Below are positions 22,060 to 36,300 of a stretch of DNA of 64,000 bases, one piece after another. Both the position numbers and the translations under genes were made by a program. The notes below the pieces were generated by a model. The model searched no databases. It had not been told where the DNA came from and saw only the letters and a program-made list of their open reading frames with translations. Each line of letters begins with the position of its first letter. Positions within the stretch are counted from its first letter, which is position 1. Origin of the DNA: Cenococcum geophilum 1.58 (taxonomy: Eukaryota > Ascomycota > Dothideomycetes > Gloniales > Gloniaceae); contig KV748176.1 in the NCBI GenBank assembly GCA_001692895.1, positions 1,488,001 through 1,552,000 on the forward strand, written 5' to 3'.

Positions 22060-25000
22060 TACGTTTCTAACCACTTTTAGACCTTTTACAGACAGCTAAG
22101 CCTTTAATATTACGACCGTATTAGCCGACCGTTCCTTTATACACTTAGTTACGCCTAAAAACCATTTTATAAGTACCCCTGTTATAGACTTTATAGATTA
22201 CGAGTAGGACCTATTTATATATATTACCACAGAACACTATACCCCTAAGGAATTCTACGGTGTTATAATTAATATAAGTGCCTTTAAGAAGTCTACCGTA
22301 GGCTATGGACAATACCTTATATATAGAACCACCATAAATAATAATACAGACATTAATATTACGTAAACTGGGGCTATAAACGTCTAGTTCGGCATTAGCT
22401 CAACCGCATTAATCGGATTAGTAGTAGTTAAGACTCTAATTAGCCTAGTTAACTTCTATATAGTAAAAGAAAACACCCCTTTCCTACTCTGCCTTACGGA
22501 TATAGATAGGTTATAGGTGTACTATAATAACGTTACGGATACCCTAATTGGCCCTATAACTACCCTAGGAAATAAGTATATCACCCTACTAATTACACAA
22601 CGATTTGGACACCCGTTTCTTATATAGGGAGAGACTTTATAGACCTACATTTAGGAATCTTTTAACTATAACCTGTGCTACCTTACTAGTATAGAAATCC
22701 ACCACCTACACCGCCGTTTCGGCCATCTATTAGCTAAAAAGCTATATAGAGTCCTTAAACGCTCTAGACATAACGATGTTAATAAGAAGGCAGTTGACCA
22801 CCTAACTAAATACTACTCCTTCTGCTAGAAATACGGACGTTCCCTAGGCCAATTTAAGTTCACCCTTTATAAAGACCTTAATTTTAACCACTTAGTATAT
22901 ATAGACATTATATACATTAACGGTAGCCTAGTATTACATATAATTAACAAGGCAACCCACTATTAAGCCGCCTGTTAACTGCAAAATATATCCATAAAAT
23001 ACACTTAGGATATTTTACGGACCTGCTAGATTGACACATACGTTAGGCCCCCTAAGTATATTACCTATAACACTAGTAGGAACTTTATCAGCAAGGAATT
23101 CCAGCAGTATACTATGGCCATGGCTATATTAACAAAAGCTGTCCCAGTCAAGGTATATTAGTCCGTTAAGCTTATTAAGCGAGCTTACCTAGCCTTATAG
23201 AGAGCTTACTAGATCATTACGGACGAATATAAGGACATTTAAAAGGAACTGGCTCTACAGATAGCCGTAAAAGCCATTAATAACACTGTTGGCCCTAATA
23301 GACTAGTACCTACCCTCTTAGTTTACGGAGCCTACCTAAGGATAAGCAACCTAGGCCCTCCTACCCTATCTATTACGGAACAAGCAGCTGTAATACGGAA
23401 GGTAATAGCTAAGATAGTTAAGCTACGGGCTAAACAAACTGTTAATAACGCCTTATACCACCGCAACGGAACTAACACGACCTTAGTATATAACCTCCCA
23501 CTTAACTCTAAAGTCCTCGTATAGCGTAAAAGCGGCAGCTAGAATAGACCCTATTATCTACTAGCCGTAGAAAACGAGACGTGCTGTGTATAACTTTTTA
23601 GCGGGCTAACTAGCTTTAGAAGCACGTCCGTAAAACCCTACTTTTGGCCCAAAACTACCTATAACATTAAGCTAGATAAACTAGAAGCAACCGCCAAACT
23701 AGATAAACTAGAAGCGACTACCGAATTAGATAAACTAGAAGCACCTTTGCCTACCCTAGAAGTCCCCTAGAAACCTACTAAACCTACTAAACCTATTATA
23801 AAGCGTGGTTAAGGATGCCCCTAAAAGCACCCTATAACTAAAAACCCCGTAATAGAGAATTACCTAACCTCCGCAGGAATATCCGTAAGGCAACCTCCGC
23901 CTATAGATATATTAGTTCTAGTATAAGAAACCCCGTTTATAGACTTATAATATAAAGAGATTAACGGACTACTTAAAAAGGGTATCTTTGCGGTTATAAC
24001 GGAGAGAGACGTTCCGTAAGGCGTCCGTATATTTAACTTATACTTTATTAATAAAATTAAGCACTCTAGTACTAATAAAGCTTTTAAAAAATTAAGGCTT
24101 GTTATACAAGCCTATAATAACTAAGGAAAGGACTTAGTCCTTACGCAATCGCCTATAATCTAACAAGTTAGCCAACGGATTATACTTGTACTTACACCTA
24201 GACTATAGCAAACTAAATCCGTAGCCCTCTACCTACGGGATATCTTACAAGCCTATATATAGTCTAATATCTACCTAAGCAGAGATATCTTTATACAACT
24301 ATCCCGTGAGCTTAACCTATAACTAGGAACAATTTTACGGGTTATAAAACCTCTTTACGGAGTACCAGAAGCTAGAAACCATTAATTTAAAATATACTAC
24401 TAGCACTACGTTAGTAAACTTAAAATAAAACAGTCGACCTACGACCCCTGCCTCCTATACAGCCCATTAAACGGCCTTAGTATTATTAGACTCTAAATAA
24501 ACAATACCCTCTTCCTAGCAGACTAGACCTTTGCGGACGCTAAAGAAACTAAACTATAAAAGGCGAAGTTCTTAGCAAAACCACAAGAGCAGTTAATTAA
24601 GTAGACCCTAATTAAGTTTAACGGAGGCTTAATTATATAAAAGGGCAACCTAATTAAGCTAACTTAGGAGCGCTAAGCTTAAAACCTAAAGCCCGTTATA
24701 GTAAGGCCTACGGACCTTACTAGCTCCCGTGGAGAAACCTATAAGACCATAAATATAAAGGACTAATACGTTGCACAGCGTGCAAGAGGCGCCTATATTG
24801 CTACAGTCTGCCAACCTAAATCTGCCTATAATTTATCCTTTGCGGCCCAGGCAGTAGATCTATAAGAAGAAAATATTAAGCAGCTTAATAAGCGCATTNA
24901 GTAGCAAATTAACAATNNAGTAAGGGGACTTACTTTTNTACNACTAGACCTAANTTCNCTTAGCNTACTAGCATTTACNGACGCCTCCTTTACCAATAAT

Positions 25001-25450
25001 AAAGACCTATTATTATAAATCGGCTTTATAATCGTACTTACGGACCACAATTAAGACATAAATATACTGCACTAGTCTTCAATTAAGTGCAAATAAGTAA
25101 CCCATAGTGTACTAGCTTCTAAACTATATACACTAGCTTATAGCTTTAATATAGCAGCCGTAATTAAATTAACGGTCTAGAAGATTCTACAACTGGAGCA
25201 GTTACCCCTAGTTTTATACACTAATTTAAAGTCCCTTTATAACTACCTAGTTAAGCTAGGTACAATATAGGAGAAAAGGCTTATAGTCGACCTAATATGC
25301 TTACGTTAGGCCTATAAACGGCGCGAGATTACGGAGGTCAAATAGATTAGCGGCAGAAATAACCTAGCAAACGCTATAACTAAGGCAAAGCCGTATCAAG
25401 CTCTTAAAATCTTAATTAACATAAATAAACTTAATCTAGAGGTTATAAAA
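22060..25450 (+). pseudogene. copia Pol: integrase, reverse transcriptase, RNase H
   Basis: Integrase: the N-terminal zinc region reads IHHLHRRFGHL ... Y-S-F-C-x-K-Y-G-R-S (about 22690-22840), followed by the core F-x-H-L-V-Y-I-D-I-I-Y-I-N-G (about 22880-22930). Reverse transcriptase: F-K-K-L-R-L-V-I-Q-A at about 24090, then V-I-K-P-L-Y-G-V-P-E-A at about 24340 and S-T-Y-D-P-C-L-L-Y at about 24435. RNase H: L-A-F-T-D-A-S-F at about 24969-24992, T-H-S-V-L-A-S-K-L-Y-T-L at about 25100, and a C-terminal I-S-G-R-N-N-L-A-N-A-I-T-K block near 25350. Stops are dense, so no product is possible. It copies and integrates the element in relatives. Confidence 0.88.
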
Positions 25451-25909
25451 TAGGTAGAATAAGACTAACGGAATACCTACGGTGCGTTTACGGCCTGTTA
25501 AAAGGCCGTACGGCTTATTATACGGCCTATTCTACGGACCGTAAGCTATTAAGTAGAAAACGGTGGAAAGCTACGGTGGAACTTGGTGGACTTACGTAAC
25601 CTGCTAAGTTCTGCTATATTCTGCCACGGTGGTTAAATCGACCAATCACGATTTTCCATACCGGGCACGGAAAATCGCCATTGGCTCGCTTAGCACTAGC
25701 GCCTTAGCGGCACTTAAGATCTAACTTATAGCCAGCTTAGAGCACCGTTTAAAAGGCAGCCCAAAAGGCACCTTAGGGGGGGGGTTTCTATATACTTTCC
25801 TTACATCTTATAGTTTTATTTCCTATATATTTTCTTTTATATTTTATGGTTCCATTAGAGCAATTACAAAGGGTATATATAGGTGGTTTCATTTTCCAAG
25901 TACTACTAG

Positions 25910-26181
25910 TGTATAATTACAGCACCTGTCGTATTAACCGCGTGCCTACGCGTTTGGTACGCCAGGTACGCGTTTACGCGTTTAGTATACCAACCACTCG
26001 CTTACGTATCTAGTGCACATATAAAGCACTGACTAATTAGGGGGAGGACGTATTAGTATATAGACTACATAGTCTACCTCAATATAAGAGACAGTTACCA
26101 TTATCTAAACGAGCATATAATACTATACGTATTTCGTGCCCCTAGATCTAACTCACTCATACTATTAAATTAGTGCGAACA
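25910..26181 (+). repeat. 3' LTR of the copia element
   Basis: It is 272 bp and collinear with the 5' LTR, with mostly transitional differences. The last ACGCGT has become ACGTAT, and the TATA box is at about 26010. Confidence 0.93.
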
Positions 26182-26186
26182 GTAAG

Positions 26187-29100
26187 GTACCGCTAGCTTA
26201 GGATAAAATAATAATTACACTAGCTAAGGCGGGCATAAAGTAAAAGATCGGCCGGCTGGCCTTTATAAGCCGTCTATATAGCCGCTATAGGGCCGAAATC
26301 TAATTCTTCTTAGTGGTTTTCTTTAGTAGGGTAGTAGCACGAACCTAAAATCTTAGTGTAATCTATAGTAAAAATGCTAATAACTAACCTATTGGCCAGA
26401 AGGGGATCTAAGGTAGTTAAAGCTCCTAGTTCGCCAAACAGAACTAAATAAGAATGTTAATAGTAACTTAGAATGGAATAAAGTAGAGGAGTATTTAAAT
26501 AATAAGGTACTTCTAATAGGGGGAATAGTAGTAGTACTATCTAAGTAGAGAAATATTTACAGAACGTAAGTAAAAAACATTATAATACTAATAAAGCAGT
26601 ATATTAAGAAGTATAAGGCAATAAATAAGTTTTATATAGGAGTAGGCAGTATAAGTAGGTAACTAATTAGGTATCTTTAGGAGAGTAAAGGTAGAAGGTA
26701 AAAGCCTTAGCCTCGTCTAGTACACCATTTATTAAATATCTCTAACATTAGGTGTATTATTAATAGGCTTAAATTAAAGGATCTCTCTTAGCTAAAAGGG
26801 AGTTAGGCCAGAATAAGCTATATCCCGCCCTATTCCTATCTATTCCAGTCTAGTCTAATATAGTCCCCTTATTTTACTCCCAAATATTAGTTAAAATAAA
26901 TTTATAATAAGATTTTTGCCTTCTATTCCTACGCGAAAATATACTTATTAGACAAATACTATAAACATAATAGCCCGCGCACTATCTCCTTATATCTATT
27001 AAGATATAGTTAACTAAAAATAAGTTATACTAGCTCCTATATATAACTAGGACCAAAACTAGGCCTTGGCATATAGCCCTATACTTTAAGCCTATTACTT
27101 AGCTTAAAGTTAGGAGGATATTAATATAATTTAACACTCTAGTACTTACCAGCTCAGCTATCCGAACGCCTCTATACCTACAATATCCCGCTAATAAATT
27201 TTTTTATAGGTAATTAACGTTCTATTCTTGTTTTCTAGGTTATTTAAAGCCTCTAATTTTAGACCTATATATACTTTTATACAAATCTCTTCACTCTTTA
27301 ATATTTTTAGTCTTTTAGTTTATCTAAGTTAAGGTTAAGGATACGGTGTATAGTTAATTAAAGACAGTTATACGCTTAGCTCTAAGAATACTCCCCTAGC
27401 ATTTCTAACATCTACGAAATTGTATCCCTAGTAATATGTTCCGTGTGTAATATATAGAACGATTGCTAGCCTTTATATATAAGTTTTTATAGCTTTATAT
27501 ATTGCGGCTAATCTAGCTCCTAACGCTAAAATAGAATAAAATTAGCGATAACTAAAAGAAGGAATTCGAGAGATAACGCAATATTATTTACTCTTATTTT
27601 AAAGACAATAGGTTAATAATAGATAATAAAGAAGATAAGACTTTCTAAAACCTTATTAATTACTATGACGCTTATAACGATTTAAAGAAAGCCCAATACC
27701 CAAAGGAGATACTACCTAACCCCGTTTAAGATAAGACCTAATAAGAGATATTTACCGAGAAAATATTATAGGAAGGATGGAGACATTAAGACATAGAATT
27801 TGGATATACCGTAGGCTTTAAGAAGCTCCTAAATGTGACTTAGTAATAGCATAGTAGTGGTTAATAGATTATCTCCCCATATTATAGCTAAATATACAAT
27901 ATAACTTTTGTTTAATTTATTTAAAGGGGTATTATTACTAGGTATGCCGTAATAATAATAGAGACTTATAACTAATAGAGTAATTATATCCCGCTAGCTT
28001 TAAGAGCACTCCCCTAGCACTCTAAGCGTCTATAAAAATTTATTACTAGTAGGACTAGCGTCTAGCTAAGCCTTACAGAATTAGTTAATATAGAGTAGCT
28101 TTTAGTTTTGCCTTTTAGAGATTCCCGTAATCCTAGTACCTACTATAGCCCTAACAGCTATAGGAAGTTAGTAATAGCCTTATTAGTAGCGCGCGGGTAA
28201 TAAGCTAAGTATACTTATAGAAGAAGGGTTAACAGGACCATAAAGTATACTTAGAGCGGCCTAATTTAACGCACTAGCTTATTATGCGATTAATAAAATC
28301 CAACTATACCCCCCTGCCCTTGTTTAAAGACGCGCTATTAATATATATCGACCAGCGGGGTTTTCTAGGCAGCCATAAATGTATATAGTAATTATATCTC
28401 TAAAATCTAGCGACCTACGGACACTTAATGCATGCTATATCCTAGCTAACCAATATAGGCGCTCTATATTATCAGCGTTAAGAGCTAGCTAGGGGTATAT
28501 TATTATAGCCAATGCTCCTAGGTATAAGATAGCTAACTTAACTCGTCTAATATCCGTCCCCAAGTATAGAGACGTACCTTAACTTAAGCAAAATATATAC
28601 CTACGTTAACAACCCCTACTTATACTCTAAATATAAGCAGAACCACACCTTCCCTAAATAATTATACGATTACTACTAGGATAGCAGTATAGTAACCGGC
28701 CCTTATAACAATCCTATACCAGCTAAAGGGGTAAACGGATAAATAATTACCTTTAGCAGTTCCAAGAAGCCTAGGAAATACCTACTTTGCGCTTATTATA
28801 TAGCCCCGTCCTTTTAATTTATTATCGCCTTACTAATCTATAGGTAAGGAATACGAGTAAGCCAAAAACTAAAACTATAATAGTTGTCTTAAGGAGGGAA
28901 AAAGCAAAAAGATAGGTTCTATTATAGAAGTTAATAGTTAAACGGCGTTAGTATATAACAGTTAAGGGAGATTAATAAGTGGCATACCTTTAAAAATATT
29001 ATCTACACTTATAAACCTGCCTTACCAGCACCCTATAATAATATCGCCTATTAGTCCTAGACTTTTCGTCTTAGAAAACTTAGATTATTTAAACAAATTA

Positions 29101-30758
29101 GTAATTTCTATCTCTTTAAGCCCGAGCTTAAAGTATAGAGGTTTACCTATCTAGATTTTATATAGGGTAGAGCTAAGGGTAAATAGGTCTACCTAAGTTA
29201 ATTTTAGGTCGGCTCTAAGATATTTATAGCTTGTAGTCACTATAATAGATGGCTTAAAACTATCTTATAAGGAGCCACTAAAGTTAAGGAGCTTCGCGTA
29301 TAGGCAATTATCTAAGGAAATATTGCCGCATATTAGATCTGTATAAATAAATAAAGGCAAGCGTACTAGTGACTTATTAAGCCCACTAAAGGCGTTACTT
29401 AGTATAAACCTTATGGGTTTAGATATATTGACGGAGTTTATTCTTACTCGTATATTCTAGCTGGATGCCGGATTTAAAGGTATTATAAAACTTTAGTAGA
29501 CCTTTATACCCGCTATATTGCTAGAACCACTCGTAGATCTATTTCTTAACTTTAATAGCAGGCTCTTCTTCTACTTAGTAAGGATATTTAATAATAGTAT
29601 TAGAGGAGGAGTTTAGGTATACTATGCTTATAAGTCTAGAGCTAAGGTAGTTCGTTATATTAAACCCGGTTAGGAATCTAATAATAGTTATCTTTTAGTT
29701 ACGCGGTGGAGGAGTAGGGGCGGTCCTAAGTTAATATAACTTATACAGCTTATATAAGCAGCTATTCGTTATTAGAGGGTATAATTCTTCTATAAAAGGG
29801 TTAAGAGAGGAATATTATTACTAAAACCATATTAGGGAATATAGTTATAGTAGTAAAGTAGCTTAAGAAAGGTAGTAAAGCACGTTAGTCCGCGATAGGG
29901 AGGCGCGATTATAGAATAGGGTGGACGGTAGTAAGCTTAAAAATAGGACAGACGTAGTTAGGAGACGATATGGTCTATTAAATACTATAAGTAGTTTATT
30001 ATAGCTAATACAGTCTACTATAAGTCGCGCCTTAAGAAGTCGCAGATTAAACGCGTTATTAGAGATACTTAAAGGCGGCGACAGAGGTAGCTCTAGGCTT
30101 CGGCTTTATATCTATACGGTTAAAAGATAGGAGGCTTTACTAAGGCTCTATTAACGCTGCCTTAAAACTTAGGGTAGTATATTAAATAGCCTATAGCATT
30201 TTTTAAGCTTAATAGTGTCGGGTTAGGTGTCCTTACCATTCTAAACCACATAGGGCTTAGCCTTAAGGTTATAAGAAATACTAGCTATATATACTATAAG
30301 CTATAGGCGTAAGCTATGGGTTAACCTTAGCTTACTTACGCATATTTAGTTACGGTATTGGCTTAGCCCTAGATCCCTAATAGGTCTAATTAAAAGTACC
30401 AACTAAGGTGGCAACCTTATATAAATTTACACGCGATAGCAAATAGTCTTCTAAGCCTAGGCTTTTCTTTAGTGTTTTTAGAGCGGAAGGGGAACTTTTA
30501 TTAAGTAGAGCTGGTGTCTAATTAGCATTAAGGCTGTTATTTCCAATCTAAATACTTTTAATTATTTTAACTCCCTATGCTCTATTCTAACTAGCTATAT
30601 ATAAAAAGAATAGAATAAGTATATTAAGAAGATTGCAGGCTAAGTCTCTAAATTTTCCATAATATTATAAAACTTCGCCGCTCTAGACAAAATTAGATAA
30701 GAGAAGGAGAGATTTTAGAAACTAACTCCTTTAGAGAGATTATAATTATTTCTTAATA
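26187..30758. other. 4.5 kb of RIP-mutated sequence, unassigned
   Basis: No domain can be named. Two plus-strand frames (about 27000-28350 and 28640-30480) read protein-like when TAA/TAG are read through, for example L-K-P-E-L-K-V-x-R-F-T-Y-L-D-F-I and R-A-L-R-S-R-R-L-N-A-L-L-E-I-L-K. This is weak evidence because TGA is depleted in every frame. No LTRs or inverted ends were found around it. A short GTCTAGTCTAA run lies at 26846-26866. Confidence 0.5.
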
Positions 30759-32940
30759 TTAGCACGGTGTATATAATTCTATAGCCGAAATAGTAAGGGA
30801 ATTTAGCAGTAAATAGGATAAAGTGCTATGGTTATAATAAACCTTACTCTATAAAAACGGTTTAGGAGATCCTAAGGATATCGCAGCGGCCTTAATAAAT
30901 TACTTCCCTTATAATATATGCTAGTGCGCCTATACTATACCTGGCGTCTAATCTAAAAAGCGACTAAATATATTATCCCACTTTATACCTATCTTATTCT
31001 TATACGCGAGTAAGCGCTAATTATCTAACTCTAGCTACGGCTAACGTGTTTAGACTTATACGCGCCTATACTCTCTATAAAGCCGCCTATTATTAGTGGT
31101 GGCGCTAGTATTAAAATCACTACCGCTTAAGCTTTAGCTGCCATTCCCAAAATCGTTATCTCTATTATTATTGTCCTTATCATTATCTAGACTAATAGCA
31201 TTATTATTAGCACCTTTGCCGTGCGGACTACACGTACCAGTTTTACTAGCGGCATAGTTACTACTTTACTACGTTAAGCTCGGACTAGCGTATACCTTTA
31301 GCGTATTATTATACCAACAGCCTACTAATAGCTATAAATCCGACATTAACCTTATTATACAGATAAGTTGCCTTACATTATTGAGCAAGTCGCGTATAAT
31401 TATTAACGGTTTTAAAGACAACTTTAACGTTATCTTATTCTAATAGATAATCGCCGTTACTAATGTTATGCATTCTAGTACCTAATAAAGGGTAATATTG
31501 GTTAGCCGATAGTCCGTATAGTCGCACTATCTATAGTTAACGGTGCAGTTATATACTACCTTCGCTCCTAAAGAGAATATTTAAAGGGAGGTAGGCTAAG
31601 TTATAATATCTACTTTAGATCTAAAGTAGCGGCGTATTAGTAATAACTTTAGATATTATAATATTCTTATAGGCCTCGTACTCCCATTAAGCCGTTTAAG
31701 ACTTACCCCCATTAGACCGCGCCATTTATCCTAAAATAGACAATTGCTATATTTATATCGCTATAAAGTTACTGCACTAGCCCTATAGGACACCTCCTAG
31801 CCGCTATTAAGGTCGTCCTTACCGCTCTCCCTAACCTCACTATCGCTGCTATTACTTTTATCTTTACCTATATATATATCCTTACTAATATATTAATCGC
31901 CCTCCGTTTATCTATATAGAGAGACTAATTATCTTAAGGGCTCTAGCGGCCCTATATCTAGCCTATGTCCTTAGTATTTACTATCCCCACTATTTACTAA
32001 ATTAAGGATATTACTTTAAGGTAAGTCTGGGATATTAGCGTTATTATCTTTATTACCACCGTCTAGGTTACTAGTATTTAAATTATTACTAGTTCTAAAA
32101 GGCGAAATTAGGCTACTATAGCCCGGCGGTGGCGTTAACTTTAGTATATATATAGGACTAGATATAAGGCTCTCTACCTATAGCTAGACTAGCCTCCGCC
32201 GCTTTACTAAATATAAGTCTTCTAGAGCTGGTTCTAAGGTTAAGTCTAGCACTTCTATAAAGGAGATAGCCGTATTAATAGATAAAGTATACTTCTACTT
32301 ATATATTATAAATAGTTAACTTATTATACCTAGACCCTTATAGAGAGGTTCGTCCCACTCTAGTAAATTATCTTTAAACACATTAAAATAGGGACTTTAT
32401 AAGTCTGTAGGAAGATTACTTACTATTATATACGCCTCCGGTATTCTCTATAGAGGGGGCGCGTATACTAGCTATATCTAGACCGTTATTCTAATATTCT
32501 AGCAACCCGCCACTAGATTAAATATCCCCTATACTATAGCTTACTCTAACTATATTATCCTTTAAAACTAAAGGAAATTCTATTATTAATTAGTAAATAA
32601 AAGCTATAATACTATTAATATACCTACCTAGACTGCTTCCGTTAAACAACCCATCTATAGCTAAGTTTATCTCCTTAACACCTATAGCCTAGTCAGCCCC
32701 TTTTTAGCTAGGCTGGTAACTATATAGTATCTATAGAGAAATGGGGCTAAGACTACCTTCGCCGTCTACACACATATATTAGCTAATATTTATTATCTTA
32801 TACCGTTTAAGACGTAAATAATACCTTAATATAGTAAACCTAAAGGATTAATAGCTCTTACTAGAGCTAGTAGTCCTAGATCTAGAGAACACAACGCTTT
32901 AGAGTTTAGTAGATTAGTTAAGAAGTTATTAATATTAGCC
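30759..32940 (-). pseudogene. Myb/SANT-like DNA-binding protein, C-terminal part (gene split by gypsy B)
   Basis: This is one frame from the insertion site to a TAA at 30759-30761, in phase with the N-terminal exon-like piece at 43581-43759. The middle holds acidic and Ser/Asn-rich stretches (D-S-E-V-R-E-S-G-K-D-D-L-N-S-G and N-N-N-A-I-S-L-D-N-D-K-D-N-N-N). Near the C-terminus (about 30905-31080) it reads L-E-L-D-N-x-R-L-L-A-Y-K-N-K-I-G-I-K-W-D-N-I-F-S-R-F, then T-P-G-I-V. This fits a single Myb/SANT helix-turn-helix repeat with the usual aromatic spacing and the R-F-P-D-R-T-x-G-A-V motif. The role is probably DNA binding in the nucleus; the targets are unknown. Many TAG/TAA codons replace Gln or Trp codons. 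The stop at 30759 could itself be a mutated Gln codon. Confidence 0.65.
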
Positions 32941-32945
32941 TACTT
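32941..32945. repeat. Target-site duplication of gypsy B, left copy
   Basis: TACTT at the left edge pairs with TACTC at 43581-43585; they differ by one transition. Confidence 0.85.
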
Positions 32946-33369
32946 TGTAACGGAACCTTATAGGAAGTACTATAGTGGGCTTGTTAATAGGCTAGGTATA
33001 TAGGTGACGCAAATTAAAGTTAATAATATAATAATAACTAGTGGAGTGGTTGCCTAATAGATTAACTCTAATTATATTCTAAGAATTACTATAAGGAAGG
33101 AACTATCTAGGTAGGGACTAAGGGTCCTTAAATACACAACTATACTCTTATAAAATCCTCCTTATACGTAATATACGTGTGCTTTATTTACTTTATTGCG
33201 GATTATATAGATCCTATAGATTATATAGATTATATTATATAACTTTAGTTACCAATCCTTATTATATAGCTCTATTAGCTCTATTTTAGACCGTGTTTAA
33301 ATTAACTAACTAGCTTCTTTTAACTCTTTTTTAAGTAGTTATAATATTGTACTTAAAGCGTCCGTAACA
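32946..33369 (-). repeat. 3' LTR of gypsy B
   Basis: It is 424 bp with intact TGTAAC and GTAACA ends. It contains a run of GATTATATAGAT-type short repeats at about 33202-33240. Confidence 0.92.
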
Positions 33370-36300
33370 CTATCTCCATTCTTTTTATCTTTGTCCTTAA
33401 AGATTCTAAGTATCTTTAAGTTGTTTACTAGAGGTATAATATCCATCTAATTAATTTAGTTAATATTGTTACTTATTATACCTAAAGTATTTTCTTTTTC
33501 CTTAACCGTTTGTTATATTCGCACTATTGCTGCAATATTGTCTCTTAGTGAGATTATACCGTTTCCGTATTCTCGCTGTTTAAAAGAAGAGTTAGTTTAT
33601 ATTGCGTTGGCGAACCTATCTTTATAATAACCGTCCTTTTGCTTAAAGTATACTAAAGCAAATATTTATTTATTTTATAATATTTACTCTATTTCTAATG
33701 CTAAATATACGCGGCCTATTACTTTTAATAGTTGTTTAGTTCTCTAATTAATTTGTTTTAGGGTCTTATATTTAATTTACTATTACGCAGCTAGATAATA
33801 AACTGTCTATTACCCTAGCAGAGTTACGCTAATCTTATAATACTAAATAGGAAGCTGCTAATGCTTAGCAACGGGCCCTTAAGTCTCGTCTTATAGCGTC
33901 CGCTTGGTTAATCCGTCTTAAAACAGGTTATAAAAAGGTTCGTTTTAAGGAGTAGAAACTTATAAAATAGGGTCTATAGGAACTTAGTAATAAAAAAATA
34001 GATTCTCCTCTAACTAAGAAGGAAATAAATCCAAGTAGCTCGGCAACTGCTCTTTTTAGATCCCCCTTAGGTGACTTATTCTTTAGCGATCCTTTTTTAT
34101 TAATACTACCTGACCTAATCTCTTCTAATACTTCTGTACCTTTCCTATAATGTTTTTTAAATTCTTTAGTAGCTCCTAAGTAGTCTTATTATAGCCTATC
34201 TATTTAACTTTATACTATATTTTATTATTAATGTCCTTATAACTAATAATCTTTAAAACTTACTGTTTATCTTCTTCCTATTCTCTATACGTATCTGCCT
34301 TGTAGACTAGTAGCTTAATATTCCAATATACTAGCTCTAGTATCGCGATATGCTATATAGGGTAAATCTTTATTTTAGCTAGTAGTTCTAGTCTAAACGT
34401 AATTAGTAAAATTCTTTATATAATTTTAAAAGGTCCTAGTTTAACATAGTCTAACCTTTTACTTAGTTGTTAACTCTTAAAAAATTTATATAGTAGCTAT
34501 ACTTTATCTCCCTCCTTAAGATCTGGTCCCTTAGATCTCTTAATATTATAGTACCTTGTTATTCTTTCTTATACTGTTTTTATTAATTTTATAAGGTCTA
34601 TATAAAGATTTATTAGTATCTTTATTCTTTCTTTAGCTGTACTACTTATTTTCTTTACTTACTATAGTAATAATAATATTCTTAGCTCGTATCTATAATT
34701 TACCTTAAATAGTAATATACCTATTCCTTTTTATAGTGTTATATTATATATAAACTATATAACTAGTAATAATAATACCTAATTATTCTGTGTATAATTA
34801 ATATAGTGTCTTAGATACTACTCTAGTGTCTAATTTAATCTTTCTATTTAACTATCTATCTACGGATAATATACGGTAGAAGTTACTACTCTAACTTCTT
34901 ATTCCGCTAAAAATACCTCCTAGAATACTACTATAAATCTTAAATCTCTATCTAATATAATCTTACTTAGTGCTCCATATTTTATAAATACTTCTTTAAT
35001 ATAGATTCTAGCGACATCTTCTATTAATATTTCTTCTGTATATGCTATAAAGTATCCCCACTTTATAAGCTTATCTACTATTATTAAAATTGCCTTATAA
35101 TCTTATCCGGTAATAGGATCTCTTAATTTTAGTAACTTAATAATAAAGTCCTATAATATAACCTCCTATAGTCTTTCTAGTATTTTAATAGGTTGTAGCC
35201 CTCTATATAGCCTATGCCTTATTAGTTTATTTTTTTAGTAATTTAGATATTCCTTTATAACTTTTCGTACTAAGCCCTAGATTTTATTAATAATATACTT
35301 CTCTTAGAGTCTTAACACTAAGCCTATAGCTCTATTATATCCTTAAGTTATTCCCCTATAGAAGTCTTCTATAAAGTGCTCTACTATACTTTTTAGGATA
35401 TACTTTACTTCTTAATTTTCGTATATATCTATCTATAGGTCTTTTAGCTATACTTTTAAAATCTTTTATACCTAAAAGCTTTTTAGTAACTTATAAACTC
35501 TATTTAGTTCCTCTTAAGTTATTATAAGTTTTAGATAATTATACCTAATTAGTCCGTCTATATCTTTTTATAGTAAAGCCTTTAATAGCTTTTTATTATT
35601 TTATAGTTTAGCTTTTTAACTTAAAGTATCTACCTATATATTGTCTATACCCTTAGTATACTAAATCTTGAAATAGTATTCTATAAGCATCTCTACCTAT
35701 CTAACTTACCTTTAGTTAAGTTCCTTTATTATTAGAAATCCCGTTAGGTTCTTATAATCTATTTTAACTATAAATAGTTTCTTTATGCCTTATAAGAATG
35801 CTCTTTATTTCTTTAATACTATAATTATACCTAATAACTCCTTATTACAGATGTTATAGTTTAATTTTAGTAGTATTATCTTTTAACTATAGTATACTAC
35901 TAAGTGCTATTTATCTTAATATTTTTATATAAAGTATACCCCTAGTATATAGTCTAATATATCTATTTCTATAACCGTTTCTAGTTTTAGTTAATAGATC
36001 TTAAGAACTAGCTCCTAGGTAAACAATTCTTTAACTTTCTTAAATAATTCTTACTATTCCTCTCCCCATACCTATAGTTCTTCTTTCTTTATTAGTCGCG
36101 TAAATAGTTTAATATCCTTTAACTATTATACTATAAACCTTCTATAGTAATTGCAAAACCTTAGAAATAATTTTAACTATATAACGTTCTCTAGTTCTTA
36201 CTAATTTACTATAGCCTTAATCTTTTTTAGATCTATACTATGTTAGCTTAGTTTAATAATAAATTTAATAAAATCGGTTTTTCTAGTAAAGAACTCGTAT

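Larger units (their letters stand above)
19697..26181 (+). mobile_element. Ty1/copia LTR retrotransposon, full length, RIP-inactivated
   Basis: Two 272-bp LTRs (19697-19968 and 25910-26181) start TGTATAATTA and end CGAACA. They are flanked by an exact 5-bp target duplication GTAAG (19692-19696 and 26182-26186). The domain order on the plus strand is gag, zinc knuckle, integrase, reverse transcriptase, RNase H, which is the copia order (integrase before RT). LTR differences are nearly all C/T or G/A. A poly-G tract (about 25775-25784) lies ~125 bp before the 3' LTR. Eight Ns fall in the RNase H region. A partial second copy lies at 58546-59024. Confidence 0.93.

Noticed and set aside
24826-25050. 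74-codon minus-strand frame with unknown residues
   Set aside because: It is antisense to the copia RNase H domain and contains Ns.
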